A DNA stretch of 64,000 bases, taken from positions 1 to 64,000 of the forward strand of contig JAFUFO010000006.1 of the NCBI GenBank assembly GCA_017469885.1, in the 5' to 3' direction. The notes below the pieces were generated by a model. It did no database searches, was not told where the DNA came from, and was given only the letters and a program-made list of their open reading frames with translations. Positions 16,664-25,264 of the stretch are shown one piece after another. Each line of letters opens with the position of its first letter. Within the stretch, counting starts at the first letter, position 1. Source of the DNA: Solobacterium sp. (GTDB lineage Bacteria > Bacillota_I > Bacilli_A > Erysipelotrichales > Erysipelotrichaceae). Both the position numbers and the translations under genes were made by a program.

Positions 16664-16683
16664 ATTATACGACATGCTATAAT
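16664..16683. promoter_or_regulatory. Overlapping divergent -10 elements
   Basis: A minus-strand TATAAT (16664-16669) serves the YggS gene and a plus-strand TGCTATAAT (16675-16683) serves the CapA-like gene. Each ends 6 nt before its start codon. The -35 region of each promoter would fall inside the beginning of the opposite gene. Confidence 0.6.
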
Positions 16684-16689
16684 TAATCC

Positions 16690-17787
16690 ATGGAAAATCG
16701 CTCGAAATTCTGGGATACCTACGGTAAATTCTTTATCGCGCTGGCCATTGTTCTGAGTGCCACAAGCCTTGTGATGAACCTGCTTTCACGCCGGCTTGAA
16801 ACAGAGGCGGAACCGGAGCCTACCGCAAGCGGGGAATTCTGGATCGGAAAAGAAGAAACCAATGTCATCAACGTGCTCTCGGCAGGCGCAGTCATGCCGT
16901 GCAGCGATATTCAGCCGGATCATGTTTTCGCAAGTCTCGGCAGTCTTGTGAAGAACTATGATGTGGCTGCTGTTTCCATGCATTCTCTGGTCGGATCCAA
17001 TACGACACGTTCCTTCGGCGAAGAACTGATTGCGCAGGGATACGGCATGTACGGACTTGCCTATCCGGATGCGCTTGCCTTTGGAAAAGAGGGCATCGAT
17101 AAATCCATGGCTTTCTGGGATGCACAGCGGGTACGCACCAGCGGAACCCATACCTCAACCGATACCAGCAATCTCATCCGGATGAGTGAATACAACGGCA
17201 TCTCCGTCATTTATCTTTCCTACACGGATGTACTGGACGGAACGCTTCCGGAAAATGAAAACTATCTCGTTAATGTATACAATGACGAAAAAACGCCGCT
17301 CTTTGTGAATGAAGCGGCGAATATGGCAGATCTTGTGATTGTCTCGATCACCTGGGCCGGGGAACCGGGGGCACTGCCCAATGAGCGGCAGCGCACGATT
17401 GCGGAAGCACTGGCCGGTGCCGGCGCATCGATCATCTGCGGCTATTCGGAACACGCCGTACAGCCGGCCTGCTGGATCGATGATACGCTTGTCTTTTACT
17501 CCCTTGGCGATCTGTACTCCGAAGAGAAGGATGTCACCGGACGGATCGGTGCACTCGGTGCGGTTACCGTAACGGAAACGATCTACGGCGACAAGAGCCG
17601 GGTGGAACTGATCAACCCGAAAGTGGATCTTGTGGTCTCTGTACCGGCTGAGGAAGGGCACAGCGATGTGAAACTCCTGAAGGATGCGGACGACAGCGAG
17701 GCCCCGGATCACAAACAGCTTTATGAAGGATATACCCAGACGCTTCAGCGGATGGATGACAGTATCCGGATCGGCGGTCTGAACTGA
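16690..17787 (+). CDS. CapA-like protein (metallophosphoesterase fold), membrane-anchored
   Basis: A 365-aa protein with an N-terminal membrane anchor (about 11-31) and an extracytoplasmic CapA/PGA_cap-type domain. The pattern NVINVLSAGAVMPC ... VKNYDVAAVSMHS ... LIAQGYGMYGLAYPDALAFG ... IICGYSEHAVQPACWID ... VFYSLGDLY follows poly-gamma-glutamate synthesis CapA proteins. Several metal-binding residues of CapA are replaced (the usual GDxM is GAVM; the GHxPHxxQ-like segment is GYSEHAVQP), so activity is uncertain. No other capsule genes lie nearby. Its start lies 6 nt behind an extended -10 and has no Shine-Dalgarno site. Confidence 0.75.
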   Translation: MENRSKFWDTYGKFFIALAIVLSATSLVMNLLSRRLETEAEPEPTASGEFWIGKEETNVINVLSAGAVMPCSDIQPDHVFASLGSLVKNYDVAAVSMHSLVGSNTTRSFGEELIAQGYGMYGLAYPDALAFGKEGIDKSMAFWDAQRVRTSGTHTSTDTSNLIRMSEYNGISVIYLSYTDVLDGTLPENENYLVNVYNDEKTPLFVNEAANMADLVIVSITWAGEPGALPNERQRTIAEALAGAGASIICGYSEHAVQPACWIDDTLVFYSLGDLYSEEKDVTGRIGALGAVTVTETIYGDKSRVELINPKVDLVVSVPAEEGHSDVKLLKDADDSEAPDHKQLYEGYTQTLQRMDDSIRIGGLN

Positions 17788-17804
17788 TGGTTCAGGCCGT
17801 TTTT
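17775..17804 (+). terminator. Terminator overlapping the end of the CapA-like gene
   Basis: CGGTCTGAAC pairs with GTTCAGGCCG, followed by TTTTT. The stop codon lies in the loop, and the stem reaches into the 3' end of the convergent folate transporter gene. Confidence 0.75.
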
Positions 17805-18358
17805 ATGATCCCGCGGCGTTCGAGTACCGGACAGAGTGCACGCAGAAGCGCATACAGCAATAATGCCTCCACCGGAAGAAGGATCGTATTCTTGATCAGC
17901 GACGTGGTCGCATAGAACAGAAATGCTCTTCCATACAGCATGGAACTCCAGAGAGATCCAAGACCGACATTGACGATATAGTTGATGAGTGCCTTTGCGA
18001 TCAGGACATCCCGGAATCTGAATTTCCGGCGGTAGAAAAACAGCCCGAAGATGATGCCGCCGAGTGCCTTGGAAAGCATATAGCCGGGAAAGTACGGGCC
18101 AAACGGCGAGAGAAATCCGGTCAGAAAGTCGGTGATCACTGCGGAAATGATGGCGGCGCCCGGACCGACAACCATGGCTTCCACGGCAGTCGGAATAAAG
18201 GTAAGCATGATGTTGAGGTTGTCTGCGACAGGAATCCGGAGATTATTGAGCAGATACTTCAGTGCGATCATCAGTCCGATGATGGCGAGATAGCGGGTAT
18301 CCTTCATCTTTGCGAAGGAAGAGGCCCAGTAGTCTTTTGTAAAAATGGCAGAAAACAT
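17792..18358 (-). CDS. folT: Folate-specific ECF transporter S component
   Basis: A 188-aa integral membrane protein with about six hydrophobic segments. RYLAIIGLMIALKYLLNNLRIP and a later FGPYFPGYMLSKALGGIIFG are characteristic of FolT, the substrate-binding subunit that takes up folates with the shared EcfA/A'/T energizing module (not in this window). I chose the start at 18358, where AAAGGAG precedes the ATG; a longer reading runs through the riboswitch. The THF riboswitch upstream supports the folate assignment directly. Confidence 0.92.
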   Translation of the reverse strand: MFSAIFTKDYWASSFAKMKDTRYLAIIGLMIALKYLLNNLRIPVADNLNIMLTFIPTAVEAMVVGPGAAIISAVITDFLTGFLSPFGPYFPGYMLSKALGGIIFGLFFYRRKFRFRDVLIAKALINYIVNVGLGSLWSSMLYGRAFLFYATTSLIKNTILLPVEALLLYALLRALCPVLERRGIIKTA

Positions 18359-18426
18359 AAAAATCTCCTTTCGTCTTTTCACCCTTCGGTGAGAAAGAGA
18401 AAAAGAGATCTTTCTCAGTTTCAGGG

Positions 18427-18507
18427 GAACGAACAGCCACCGCAAGCAACTGTGCTTTTCGTCCGGAGATTTCCCGATTCTCCGGCACTTAACGCGACTG
18501 CTAGATG
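18427..18507 (-). promoter_or_regulatory. THF (tetrahydrofolate) riboswitch controlling folT
   Basis: The minus strand reads AGCAGT-CGCGTTAAGTG, a stem CCGGAGA/TCTCCGG, ACGAAAAGC, a small hairpin, and GCGGTGGCTGTT. The CGCGTTAAGTG and GCGGTG segments and the closing stem (AGCAGTC with GGCTGTT) match the THF class I element. Folate binding should reduce expression of the importer. The expression platform between the aptamer and AAAGGAG holds GAGAAAGA/TCTTTCTC and CACC-GAAG-GGTG hairpins. Confidence 0.88.
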
Positions 18508-18577
18508 TTGTACAAACACAAACTAGCATTGATGGTTCTATGCCGTCAAGTATCTTTTCCTGCCCGTAAGGATACGG

Positions 18578-18583
18578 TACAAT
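18578..18583 (+). promoter_or_regulatory. -10 element 6 nt upstream of the U32 operon
   Basis: TACAAT ends 6 nt before the ATG at 18590, and no ribosome-binding site is present. This is another possible leaderless start. Confidence 0.4.
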
Positions 18584-18589
18584 GCCTTC

Positions 18590-19426
18590 ATGGAACCTTT
18601 TTATGTCGGCGTTTCCACAAATGAGCAGGCGGATGCAGTGTACGCGGAACAGGCAGTTCCGGTTTTTGCGCTCAGCGATCACGCATTCAGCGGCTTACAG
18701 GAAACCAAACTGGACCAGCTTGATACTTCACGCCCGTTCGGCGTGCTTATAAACCGTCTGTACCGGGAAACGGAACTTGCACAACTGCAGGAGATCCTGA
18801 ACCGGCTGGCAGAACTTCAGCCGGAGCGCATCTGGTTTGCAGATCCGGCGGTGCTTTCCCTGTGCGATGCATCGCTTCGAAACCGTCTTGTCTATCGGCC
18901 GGAAACCCTGATGACCAGCTGTGAGGATATCCGCTTCTGGGAAGAAACCGGAATCCGGGGAGTCAGTGTTTCTCCGCTGCTTACGGCAGAGGAACTGTAC
19001 CGGATTGCGGAAACGGAGCCGGGCGCGGAATTTGTGATCCATGGACATCTTCTGATGTCGGTATCTGCCCGGAAACTGCTTTCCTCCTGGGCGAAACAGT
19101 ATGATATCACGCTGCCGGATGAGCCGCTGTATCTGCGGGAAGAGACACGGAATGACCGTTATCCGATCAGAGAAACAGCCCATGGAACGATGATTTTTAC
19201 TGACTATGTTCTGGAAAGCTTTGATTATATCAAGCCGCTTGCGGAACACGGCGCATCCGCATTTTATATTGATGGATCCTTTCTCACGAAGGAACATCTG
19301 ATCAGCGCGCTTCGCCTGTATCGGGCGATACTGCATGATGAGGAAGCACCGAAAGAGGCAGATGCCTGGCGTCTGGCGCATCCGGAATGCACGGAGGGGT
19401 ATTATGGACAGGAAACGATACTCTAA
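18590..19426 (+). CDS. U32 family protein, short (YrrN/TrhP1-like)
   Basis: A 278-aa U32 protein. In Bacillus the analogous pair yrrN-yrrO (trhP1-trhP2) makes 5-hydroxyuridine at tRNA position 34 from prephenate-derived chemistry, so a tRNA hydroxylation role is likely here. Segments such as RIWFADPAVLSL, RPETLMTSCEDIRFWEETG and FVIHGHLLMSVSARKLLSS fit the short member of the pair. Its end overlaps the next gene by 23 nt. The absence of a long Cys cluster fits the short subunit. Confidence 0.82.
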   Translation: MEPFYVGVSTNEQADAVYAEQAVPVFALSDHAFSGLQETKLDQLDTSRPFGVLINRLYRETELAQLQEILNRLAELQPERIWFADPAVLSLCDASLRNRLVYRPETLMTSCEDIRFWEETGIRGVSVSPLLTAEELYRIAETEPGAEFVIHGHLLMSVSARKLLSSWAKQYDITLPDEPLYLREETRNDRYPIRETAHGTMIFTDYVLESFDYIKPLAEHGASAFYIDGSFLTKEHLISALRLYRAILHDEEAPKEADAWRLAHPECTEGYYGQETIL

Positions 19427-20627
19427 ACCGGAACTGCTTGCGCCGGCAGGCGATCTTCTGCGGCTGAAGACCGCGGTGGATTACGGCGCCGATGCGGTAT
19501 ATCTCGGCGGGAAACAGTACAGCCTGCGCAGCCGTGCCTCCAATTTCACGCATGAAGACATCCGGGAAGCATGCGCTTATGCAAATGCGAGGAATGTCCA
19601 CGTCCATGTCACGGTCAACGAAATTCCCCATGACAGGGACCTGGAAGGTCTGGAAGATTATCTGTGTTTCCTGCAGGAGGCCGGTGTTACGGCAATCATC
19701 GCCGCAAGTCCGGCGGTGATGCGCCTTGCGAAACGGGTCGCGCCGAAGCTGGAAGTGCATGCGAGCACACAGTGTTCGATTCTGAACTCCGCTGCCGCAA
19801 ATGCGATGATAAACCTCACGGGCTGCGACCGGGTGGTGCTCGCCAGAGAATGTTCACTGGACGAGATCCGTAAAATTCAGAAAGCGACGGACAGGGATAT
19901 CGAAGTATTCATTCACGGCGGCATGTGTGTAAACTTCAGCGGCCGATGCACGCTGTCCAACCGGATGACCCTGCGGGATGCCAACCGGGGCGGCTGCGCG
20001 CAGTCCTGCCGCTGGAATTATGAAGTATGCGCGAAGGATCAGCCGATCAGCACCGGGGACAGTTTCTTTACGCTTGGCTCACGGGACCTCTGTGCGGCGC
20101 GGTATCTTCCGCAGCTGATGGAGATCGGCGTGAAGTCTCTGAAAATTGAAGGGCGCATGAAGACCGAGTACTATGTGGCCTCGGTCGTCAGTGCGCTGCG
20201 GCATATGATCGATGAGCTGTATGAAACACAGGAGCCGCTGTCCGAAGAGCGGATGAATTATCATCTTCGGGAAGTGCTTGCGGCGCAGAACCGCGAAGTC
20301 TGGAACGGCTTCCTGAACAATCCGGATGGTGTGGATTCCATTATCTATCATGCTAATTCGGATGCGGATGTATCCCATGCATTCCTCGGCACGGCAAAAT
20401 CGTGCAGCGGCGGCATGCTGGAAATTGAAACACGGAATCCGATCGATCCCGGTGACCGGATCGAAGTACTGGAACCGGGAAAAACAAACCGGGTATTTGA
20501 ATGCCGTTTCCTTCGGGATGAAGAAGGAAACGAGCTTGCGGTGAGCAGGGTGCCGATGCGCCGGATCTTCATGCCGGTGCCGTTTGAGGTCGCACCAGGC
20601 GCACTGCTCAGAAAGGCGGCAGTATGA
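19404..20627 (+). CDS. U32 family protein, long (YrrO/TrhP2-like)
   Basis: A 407-aa U32 protein. The N-terminal LLAPAGDLLRLKTAVDYGADAVY-type segment, GGMCVNFSGRCTLSN (Cys cluster) and NRGGCAQSCRWNY are the family's hallmark, with Cys residues that may hold an Fe-S centre. RlhA and TrhP of this family hydroxylate rRNA or tRNA; next to its short partner the TrhP role is more likely. The start at 19404 is preceded by GGAGGGG; upstream in-frame ATGs lack such a site. It overlaps the next start by 4 nt. Confidence 0.9.
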   Translation: MDRKRYSKPELLAPAGDLLRLKTAVDYGADAVYLGGKQYSLRSRASNFTHEDIREACAYANARNVHVHVTVNEIPHDRDLEGLEDYLCFLQEAGVTAIIAASPAVMRLAKRVAPKLEVHASTQCSILNSAAANAMINLTGCDRVVLARECSLDEIRKIQKATDRDIEVFIHGGMCVNFSGRCTLSNRMTLRDANRGGCAQSCRWNYEVCAKDQPISTGDSFFTLGSRDLCAARYLPQLMEIGVKSLKIEGRMKTEYYVASVVSALRHMIDELYETQEPLSEERMNYHLREVLAAQNREVWNGFLNNPDGVDSIIYHANSDADVSHAFLGTAKSCSGGMLEIETRNPIDPGDRIEVLEPGKTNRVFECRFLRDEEGNELAVSRVPMRRIFMPVPFEVAPGALLRKAAV

Positions 20628-21376
20628 TACTGGAAGGAAGTATTTCCGTAAAGGCGGCATTGCTGGGGAAACACCGTACGGTGAATACGGTCTATCTTGA
20701 CCGCGCAAGGCATGACAAGGAAGCACGCTTCATCCGCCGGACAGCAGAGGCGGCAGGGGTGCCCGTGGCGGAACAGACACGGGAAGAACTTGATGCGATG
20801 GCTTCCGGCCGCACGCATGGCGGTGTGCTCTGTGATGCAGGACCGCGGATCTATGACAGCGAAGCAGATCTTTTTGCGTGTGAGAAGCCGTTTCTTGCGG
20901 TTCTGGAAGGCGCAGAAGATCCATACAACCTCGGCTATGTGATCCGGGCACTGTATTCGGGCGGCTGTACCGGTCTGATCCTGCGAGCACGATCCTGGGA
21001 AACGGCGGAGCCGACCATTCTGAAATCGAGTGCCGGCGCATCCGAGTATCTTCCGATCGTCATGAGCGAAGATCCATCCGCAGTGATCCGCCATGCCAGA
21101 GAACATGGAATCAGAGCGTATGCGGCGATGCGCAGGGACGCATCTCCGATTTATGAAGCGGATTTTACGGTGCCGGTTCTGATCGCAGTCGGCGGTGAGA
21201 TGCGCGGGCTGTCCGCATCCGTGCTGGATGCCTGTGATGCGAACCTCTATATCCCGTATGCCAATGATTTCCGCAATGCGCTGAACGCGGCCGGCGCGGC
21301 TGCCGTACTTGGATTTGAAGTCAACCGCCAGCGCAATTACGCAGGCAGTAAGCTGAAACAGAAAGAAGAATTCTGA
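20624..21376 (+). CDS. SpoU/TrmH-family RNA 2'-O-methyltransferase, RlmB-like
   Basis: A 250-aa SPOUT methyltransferase. An N-terminal substrate-binding part ends in SGRTHGGVLCD, then the knot domain shows DPYNLGYVIRALYSGG, KSSAGASEYLPI, and IPYANDFRNALNAAGAAAVLGFEV. It would methylate a ribose in rRNA or tRNA with AdoMet. The usual GxEGxG motif reads VGGEMRGLS. It starts within the previous stop (ATGA) and is followed after 1 nt by a second SpoU gene, forming an RNA-modification operon. Confidence 0.88.
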   Translation: MILEGSISVKAALLGKHRTVNTVYLDRARHDKEARFIRRTAEAAGVPVAEQTREELDAMASGRTHGGVLCDAGPRIYDSEADLFACEKPFLAVLEGAEDPYNLGYVIRALYSGGCTGLILRARSWETAEPTILKSSAGASEYLPIVMSEDPSAVIRHAREHGIRAYAAMRRDASPIYEADFTVPVLIAVGGEMRGLSASVLDACDANLYIPYANDFRNALNAAGAAAVLGFEVNRQRNYAGSKLKQKEEF

Positions 21377-21377
21377 T

Positions 21378-22127
21378 ATGGAACAGATCGAATCATCCGC
21401 TAACGGGCGGATCAAGGAATGGGCAAAGCTCCTGCAGAAAAAAGAACGGGATAAGACCGGCCGTTTTCTTGCGGAAGGAGACCATCTGATTGAAGAAGCG
21501 CTTCGGGAAGGTCTTGTCGAAGTGATCATCTCCGATCATGCGCAGGATTATGCGTTTGAACCGAAGATCCTTGCGCCCTCACATGTGGTCGCAAAACTGA
21601 GTGCCAGTGTATCCGGCGCACATTCCGTCGCCGTATGCCGGCAGAAGAAGGCGGAACCCACCGCCATGAACCGGATTCTGATGCTGGATGGAATTCAGGA
21701 CCCGGGCAATCTTGGAACCCTGATCCGCACGGCGGTCAGTTTTCAGTATGATGCGGTCATCTGTTCGGAAAAGACGGTCGATCTGTACAACGATAAGGTG
21801 ATCCGCAGTACACAGGGAAGTCTGTTTCATATTCCCGTGCTCCGTACAGATCTTGAAACCTGTGTCCGGCAGTTACAGAACGACGGTGTATGCGTGATCG
21901 CGACCACGCTTGAGGATGCCGTACCGCTTGGCAGTCTGAACCGTCCGGAACGATATGCCGTGATTCTTGGAAATGAAGGAAGCGGTGTTTCCAGAGTGCT
22001 TCAGGACAGCGCGGATGTACGCGTGCGGATTGAAATGGCCGGCTTTGAATCGCTGAATGTGGCGGTTGCGGGCGGCATCATGATGTATGAACTGTCCGGG
22101 AAAAAAGAGAACGGAGGCAGGCAATGA
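21378..22127 (+). CDS. SpoU/TrmH-family RNA methyltransferase, TsnR/RlmB-like
   Basis: A 249-aa SPOUT methyltransferase with all three motifs: MLDGIQDPGNLGTLIRTA, VILGNEGSGVS and ESLNVAVAGGIMMYEL. An N-terminal L30e-like substrate domain begins with NGRIKEWAKLLQKKERDKTG, typical of 23S rRNA ribose methyltransferases. It lies in the operon with two U32 proteins and another SpoU enzyme. Its stop overlaps the next start by 4 nt. Confidence 0.92.
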   Translation: MEQIESSANGRIKEWAKLLQKKERDKTGRFLAEGDHLIEEALREGLVEVIISDHAQDYAFEPKILAPSHVVAKLSASVSGAHSVAVCRQKKAEPTAMNRILMLDGIQDPGNLGTLIRTAVSFQYDAVICSEKTVDLYNDKVIRSTQGSLFHIPVLRTDLETCVRQLQNDGVCVIATTLEDAVPLGSLNRPERYAVILGNEGSGVSRVLQDSADVRVRIEMAGFESLNVAVAGGIMMYELSGKKENGGRQ

Positions 22128-23950
22128 AGAAACTCATAACGGCGGCTCTCTGTACCGCGATGCTGGGAGGCATGCTTACATCTGTGTCGGCAGAAGGGGA
22201 TGCGGTGCACTGTTCCTTTACGTATCCGGCAATGGATACGTCCAATCCGGAACTTACCGCAATGTATCCCTATGAAGGTTCTGACTCGGTTTATGTCTCT
22301 GCCTGGCAGGAGGAAACCGTATATCTCAAGGCAGCCGTGACTGCGGACACGGATATGCATGTCAGCGCATCCATGGATGCCCTGAGCGGTGTCCGGCAGG
22401 AAGATCAGCCTGCAGCATCCATCGGTCTTCTCAAACCGGTCAGTGCCGGACTTGGCATGGGAAACGATCCGTATCTGCCGCATGTGAATGCATACGATCG
22501 GATCAGTCCGGAAACGGAAACGGATCTTGCGGCAGGGGAGACGGCATATTTCTGGATTGAGATCACTGCCGGTCCGGAATCGTCCGGCCGTTACGACGGT
22601 GATGTGATCATCCATGCGGACCGTGACTATGAACTGCATGTTGAGCTTGTCGTAACACCGCTGAAACTTTCCCGGCAGGAACTGTCGGTGGATCTCTGGC
22701 AGTATCCGTTTGCGTCCTCCAGTTACTATGAAAACATCACCGAACCGTTCAGTGAAACGCATCTTTCTGCACTGCGGAAAGAACTGGCACTGTACAAGCA
22801 GGCCGGCGGGAATCATATCACCTGCACGATTACCGATGAACCGTGGGCGCATCAGACCTGGTATGACTGTCCTTCGATGGTGAAGTGGAACATCGACGGA
22901 AGCGGCAACCTCTGGTTTGATTTCAGCCGGTTTGATACCTGGGTGGAACTCTGTGAGTCGGAAGGGCTCACCGGTCCGATCGAGTGTTTCTCCATCCTGC
23001 CGTTTGACAATGATCTGACGATCTACGATGACATGAACAATCCGTTCCGTGTCGTGCTTACGCCCGGCAGTGAGGAATGGCGCTGGTACTGGGAAACTTT
23101 CCTTTATATGTTCACCGGACATCTGAAGGAGAAGGGCTGGCTCGACCGTACGGTCATGTTTGTGGATGAGCGCGGGATTCCGTATTTCCAGACCGCAATC
23201 GATCTTGTCCATTCGGTTCCGGACGGCGATCAGATCACCTTTGCGGCGGCAGTCAATGTGATTCCAAGAGATACCGCACTGTATGATCAGATCGACTATC
23301 TTTCCATTTCCATCGCCTCGGTTCCGGAAAATGATCCGGAGTTTGATGCATTTCTTTCCCATCGTGCCGGTCTCGGGCTTACGACCACGCTGTACAACTG
23401 TTCTACCAATTATCCCAATGCGTTTGCGACGAGTGATCCGTGCGAATCCGTATGGACGATGCAGTATCTCGCCTTACGCGGCTTTGACGGATATCTGCGG
23501 TGGGCACTGAATGCCTGGCCGGAAGATCCGCGGTCCTGTTCGGATGCGCCGCACTTTGAGTCGGGTGACACCTTCCTGATCTATCCGGATGAACGCACCT
23601 CTGCCGATCCGGTTCCGGAACCTTCCGTCCGCCTGCGGATGATCACACAGGGACTGAATGATGTACGAAAGTATTACGCTCTTACAAAGATCCTTCCGGT
23701 AAACGATGCGGAGACACTGCGTCAGGTATTCCGGAGTCTCGAGCGGTACGGCGGCACTTATAACGCCTATGGCGCGATGAGTGCTGTGTCGGATGAAAAC
23801 CGTGCCTCGATCGCTTCGCAGATCCTGCGGACCGAAGAGGGCATCAGAAAAGCCGCACTGATTGCGGTGACAGCACAGCGCGGCAACAACGGGAATTCTG
23901 TTTCGGAAGCCCTCCGGGCATTTCTGACTCAGTACCAGGAAGCGGAGTAA
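22124..23950 (+). CDS. Secreted GH123-like (DUF4091) glycoside hydrolase
   Basis: A 608-aa exported protein with signal peptide MKKLITAALCTAMLGGMLTSVSA. After a beta-sandwich (to about 180) comes a TIM-barrel domain with LYKQAGGNHITCTITDEPW and a catalytic-type VDERGIPY (Asp-Glu pair, about 348), which fits the GH123/DUF4091 group acting by substrate assistance on N-acetylhexosamines. The substrate could be a host glycan, but this is inference. Its ATG overlaps the upstream methyltransferase stop, giving an odd operon of RNA-modifying enzymes with a secreted hydrolase. The 3' end overlaps the convergent acylphosphatase gene by 22 nt. Confidence 0.8.
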   Translation: MKKLITAALCTAMLGGMLTSVSAEGDAVHCSFTYPAMDTSNPELTAMYPYEGSDSVYVSAWQEETVYLKAAVTADTDMHVSASMDALSGVRQEDQPAASIGLLKPVSAGLGMGNDPYLPHVNAYDRISPETETDLAAGETAYFWIEITAGPESSGRYDGDVIIHADRDYELHVELVVTPLKLSRQELSVDLWQYPFASSSYYENITEPFSETHLSALRKELALYKQAGGNHITCTITDEPWAHQTWYDCPSMVKWNIDGSGNLWFDFSRFDTWVELCESEGLTGPIECFSILPFDNDLTIYDDMNNPFRVVLTPGSEEWRWYWETFLYMFTGHLKEKGWLDRTVMFVDERGIPYFQTAIDLVHSVPDGDQITFAAAVNVIPRDTALYDQIDYLSISIASVPENDPEFDAFLSHRAGLGLTTTLYNCSTNYPNAFATSDPCESVWTMQYLALRGFDGYLRWALNAWPEDPRSCSDAPHFESGDTFLIYPDERTSADPVPEPSVRLRMITQGLNDVRKYYALTKILPVNDAETLRQVFRSLERYGGTYNAYGAMSAVSDENRASIASQILRTEEGIRKAALIAVTAQRGNNGNSVSEALRAFLTQYQEAE

Positions 23951-24219
23951 AAATCGTACCGGAACTTTGTCTCCTTCGGATCAACGGCAGTCTCCTTGAT
24001 GGAAATATCGTCCACCCGGATCCAGCGGTTTCCTTCGCGGATCTTATGGATAAACTGAACCAGATCATTCTCTTCGCCCTGTACAAAGATCTCAACCATT
24101 CCGTTTTCCATATTCCGGACGGAACCGGTGAGATTGTATGTCAGGGCCTTCTGCATGCAGAAGGAGCGGAAGCCGACGCCCTGAACGCGTCCTTCCACGA
24201 TCATGTGATATCGCTTCAT
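23929..24219 (-). CDS. Acylphosphatase
   Basis: A 96-aa acylphosphatase that hydrolyses carboxyl-phosphate bonds. The N-terminal GRVQGVGFRSF holds the catalytic Arg, and SVRNMENGMVEIF the catalytic Asn. Length and ferredoxin-like pattern are normal. AAGGAAA precedes the ATG. The gene is convergent with, and overlaps, the end of the GH123-like gene. Confidence 0.95.
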   Translation of the reverse strand: MKRYHMIVEGRVQGVGFRSFCMQKALTYNLTGSVRNMENGMVEIFVQGEENDLVQFIHKIREGNRWIRVDDISIKETAVDPKETKFRYDFYSASWY

Positions 24220-24291
24220 TGAATGATTTCCTTTTTTTCTTCAATTACACTATAACATTTACAGAGCCGGAAGGCGGAAAGTGAGGCGGAG

Positions 24292-24972
24292 ATGAAACGT
24301 ACGCTGATTGCGAATAAAACAAATTTTGACAGGCCATGGGCTGCGGAATTTCTGTCACAGGTTTTCCGGCCGGGCATGCAGGTATGCGTGCTTACCACCG
24401 AGCATGACGAGGGCTGGGCAAGCAGTTCCGGCGACTGGGAACACCAGTACGGGGAAACCGGCGATTTCCGCTATGACATAGAGCGTCCGCTCCGGAATTA
24501 CGGTATCCGATCCTTCCGCTGGCTGGATCCGCAGCGTGATGAAGAAGAACAGATCCGCCGCACAATCCGGGACTGTGACGTCACCGTTCTGTTCGGGACA
24601 GATCCTGCCGCATGCATGGATGTGCTGGAAGATCATGGACTCGCGGATGTGATTCTCGATTCTCCGGGTATTCTGGTCACACTTTCGGAAGTATCCGCGG
24701 CGGTATGCGGAGAATTTGAAAACGAGGCGCTGTATGACCGATCGCTGCGGCGGGGGCTTGGCATCATGAACGGTGCGCACTTATGCATGCATTATGATGA
24801 ATCGGAAGAACAGCTGCGGCGGATGATCCGTCAGCTGGAAATCCACGGCGGAAGTCTCCTGGTGCTCTCTGAACAGAGCGGGGTATATCTGGAAGACGGC
24901 CATATCGAACTGCTGGGAGATGCGTTTATCGCAGATGACAGTGATCTAGAGGAGCTGTATTCCTTACTCTGA
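24292..24972 (+). CDS. Peptidase S51-like protein of unknown function
   Basis: A 226-aa protein with the layout of the S51/class I glutamine-amidotransferase-like fold: VTVLFGTDPAACMDVL, then VSAAVC in place of the G-x-S-A-G nucleophile elbow, RGLGIMNGAHLCMHYD, and a C-terminal VYLEDGHIELLGDAF. The Ser may be kept (VSAA) but the glycines are not, so dipeptidase activity is doubtful. It has GAGGCGGAG just before its ATG and stands alone. The fold assignment is tentative. Confidence 0.6.
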   Translation: MKRTLIANKTNFDRPWAAEFLSQVFRPGMQVCVLTTEHDEGWASSSGDWEHQYGETGDFRYDIERPLRNYGIRSFRWLDPQRDEEEQIRRTIRDCDVTVLFGTDPAACMDVLEDHGLADVILDSPGILVTLSEVSAAVCGEFENEALYDRSLRRGLGIMNGAHLCMHYDESEEQLRRMIRQLEIHGGSLLVLSEQSGVYLEDGHIELLGDAFIADDSDLEELYSLL

Positions 24973-24976
24973 CCGG

Positions 24977-25019
24977 TTGCGTTTTCCGGTATTTCCGTTT
25001 ATTATTTTCGTTGTTGACA
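24977..25019 (+). promoter_or_regulatory. Promoter candidates of the pheST leader
   Basis: TTGCGT (24977-24982) and TATTAT (25000-25005) are 17 nt apart. A TTGACA (25014-25019) follows but lacks a good -10 at the right distance. The first pair would start the T-box RNA near 25012. Confidence 0.5.
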
Positions 25020-25034
25020 AAGCGTTGAAGAAAA

Positions 25035-25253
25035 GACAAGTACCTGTGCAGTGCGACGTCCAAGAGAGGAGATCATACGCTGAAAGATCTCCGGCAGAGC
25101 GCACAGCGAATTCACTTTTCCAGTGAGACTAATCCTCTCCGGGCGATCCCCGTTACGGATCATAATTAAGGTGTATATGCGTACATGCGCATATAAATCA
25201 GGATGGTACCGCGTGATCAGCGTTCCTGGGTTTGACAGGAACGTGTTTTTTTT
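25035..25253 (+). promoter_or_regulatory. T-box riboswitch, Phe-specific, upstream of pheST
   Basis: Stem I contains AGAGAGGA, CTGAAAGATCTCC and the specifier in GAATTCAC, with TTC (25111-25113) in the position after GAA. The T-box AGGATGGTACCGCG is at 25200-25213. The terminator CGTTCCTG/CAGGAACG (25221-25243) ends in eight T. Uncharged tRNA-Phe should stabilise the antiterminator and switch on pheS-pheT. Confidence 0.93.
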
Positions 25254-25264
25254 GGAGGCAAACT

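Noticed and set aside
22001-23362. 453-aa minus-strand frame opposite the GH123-like gene
   Set aside because: Antisense shadow with low-complexity Arg/His/Ile composition and no domain.
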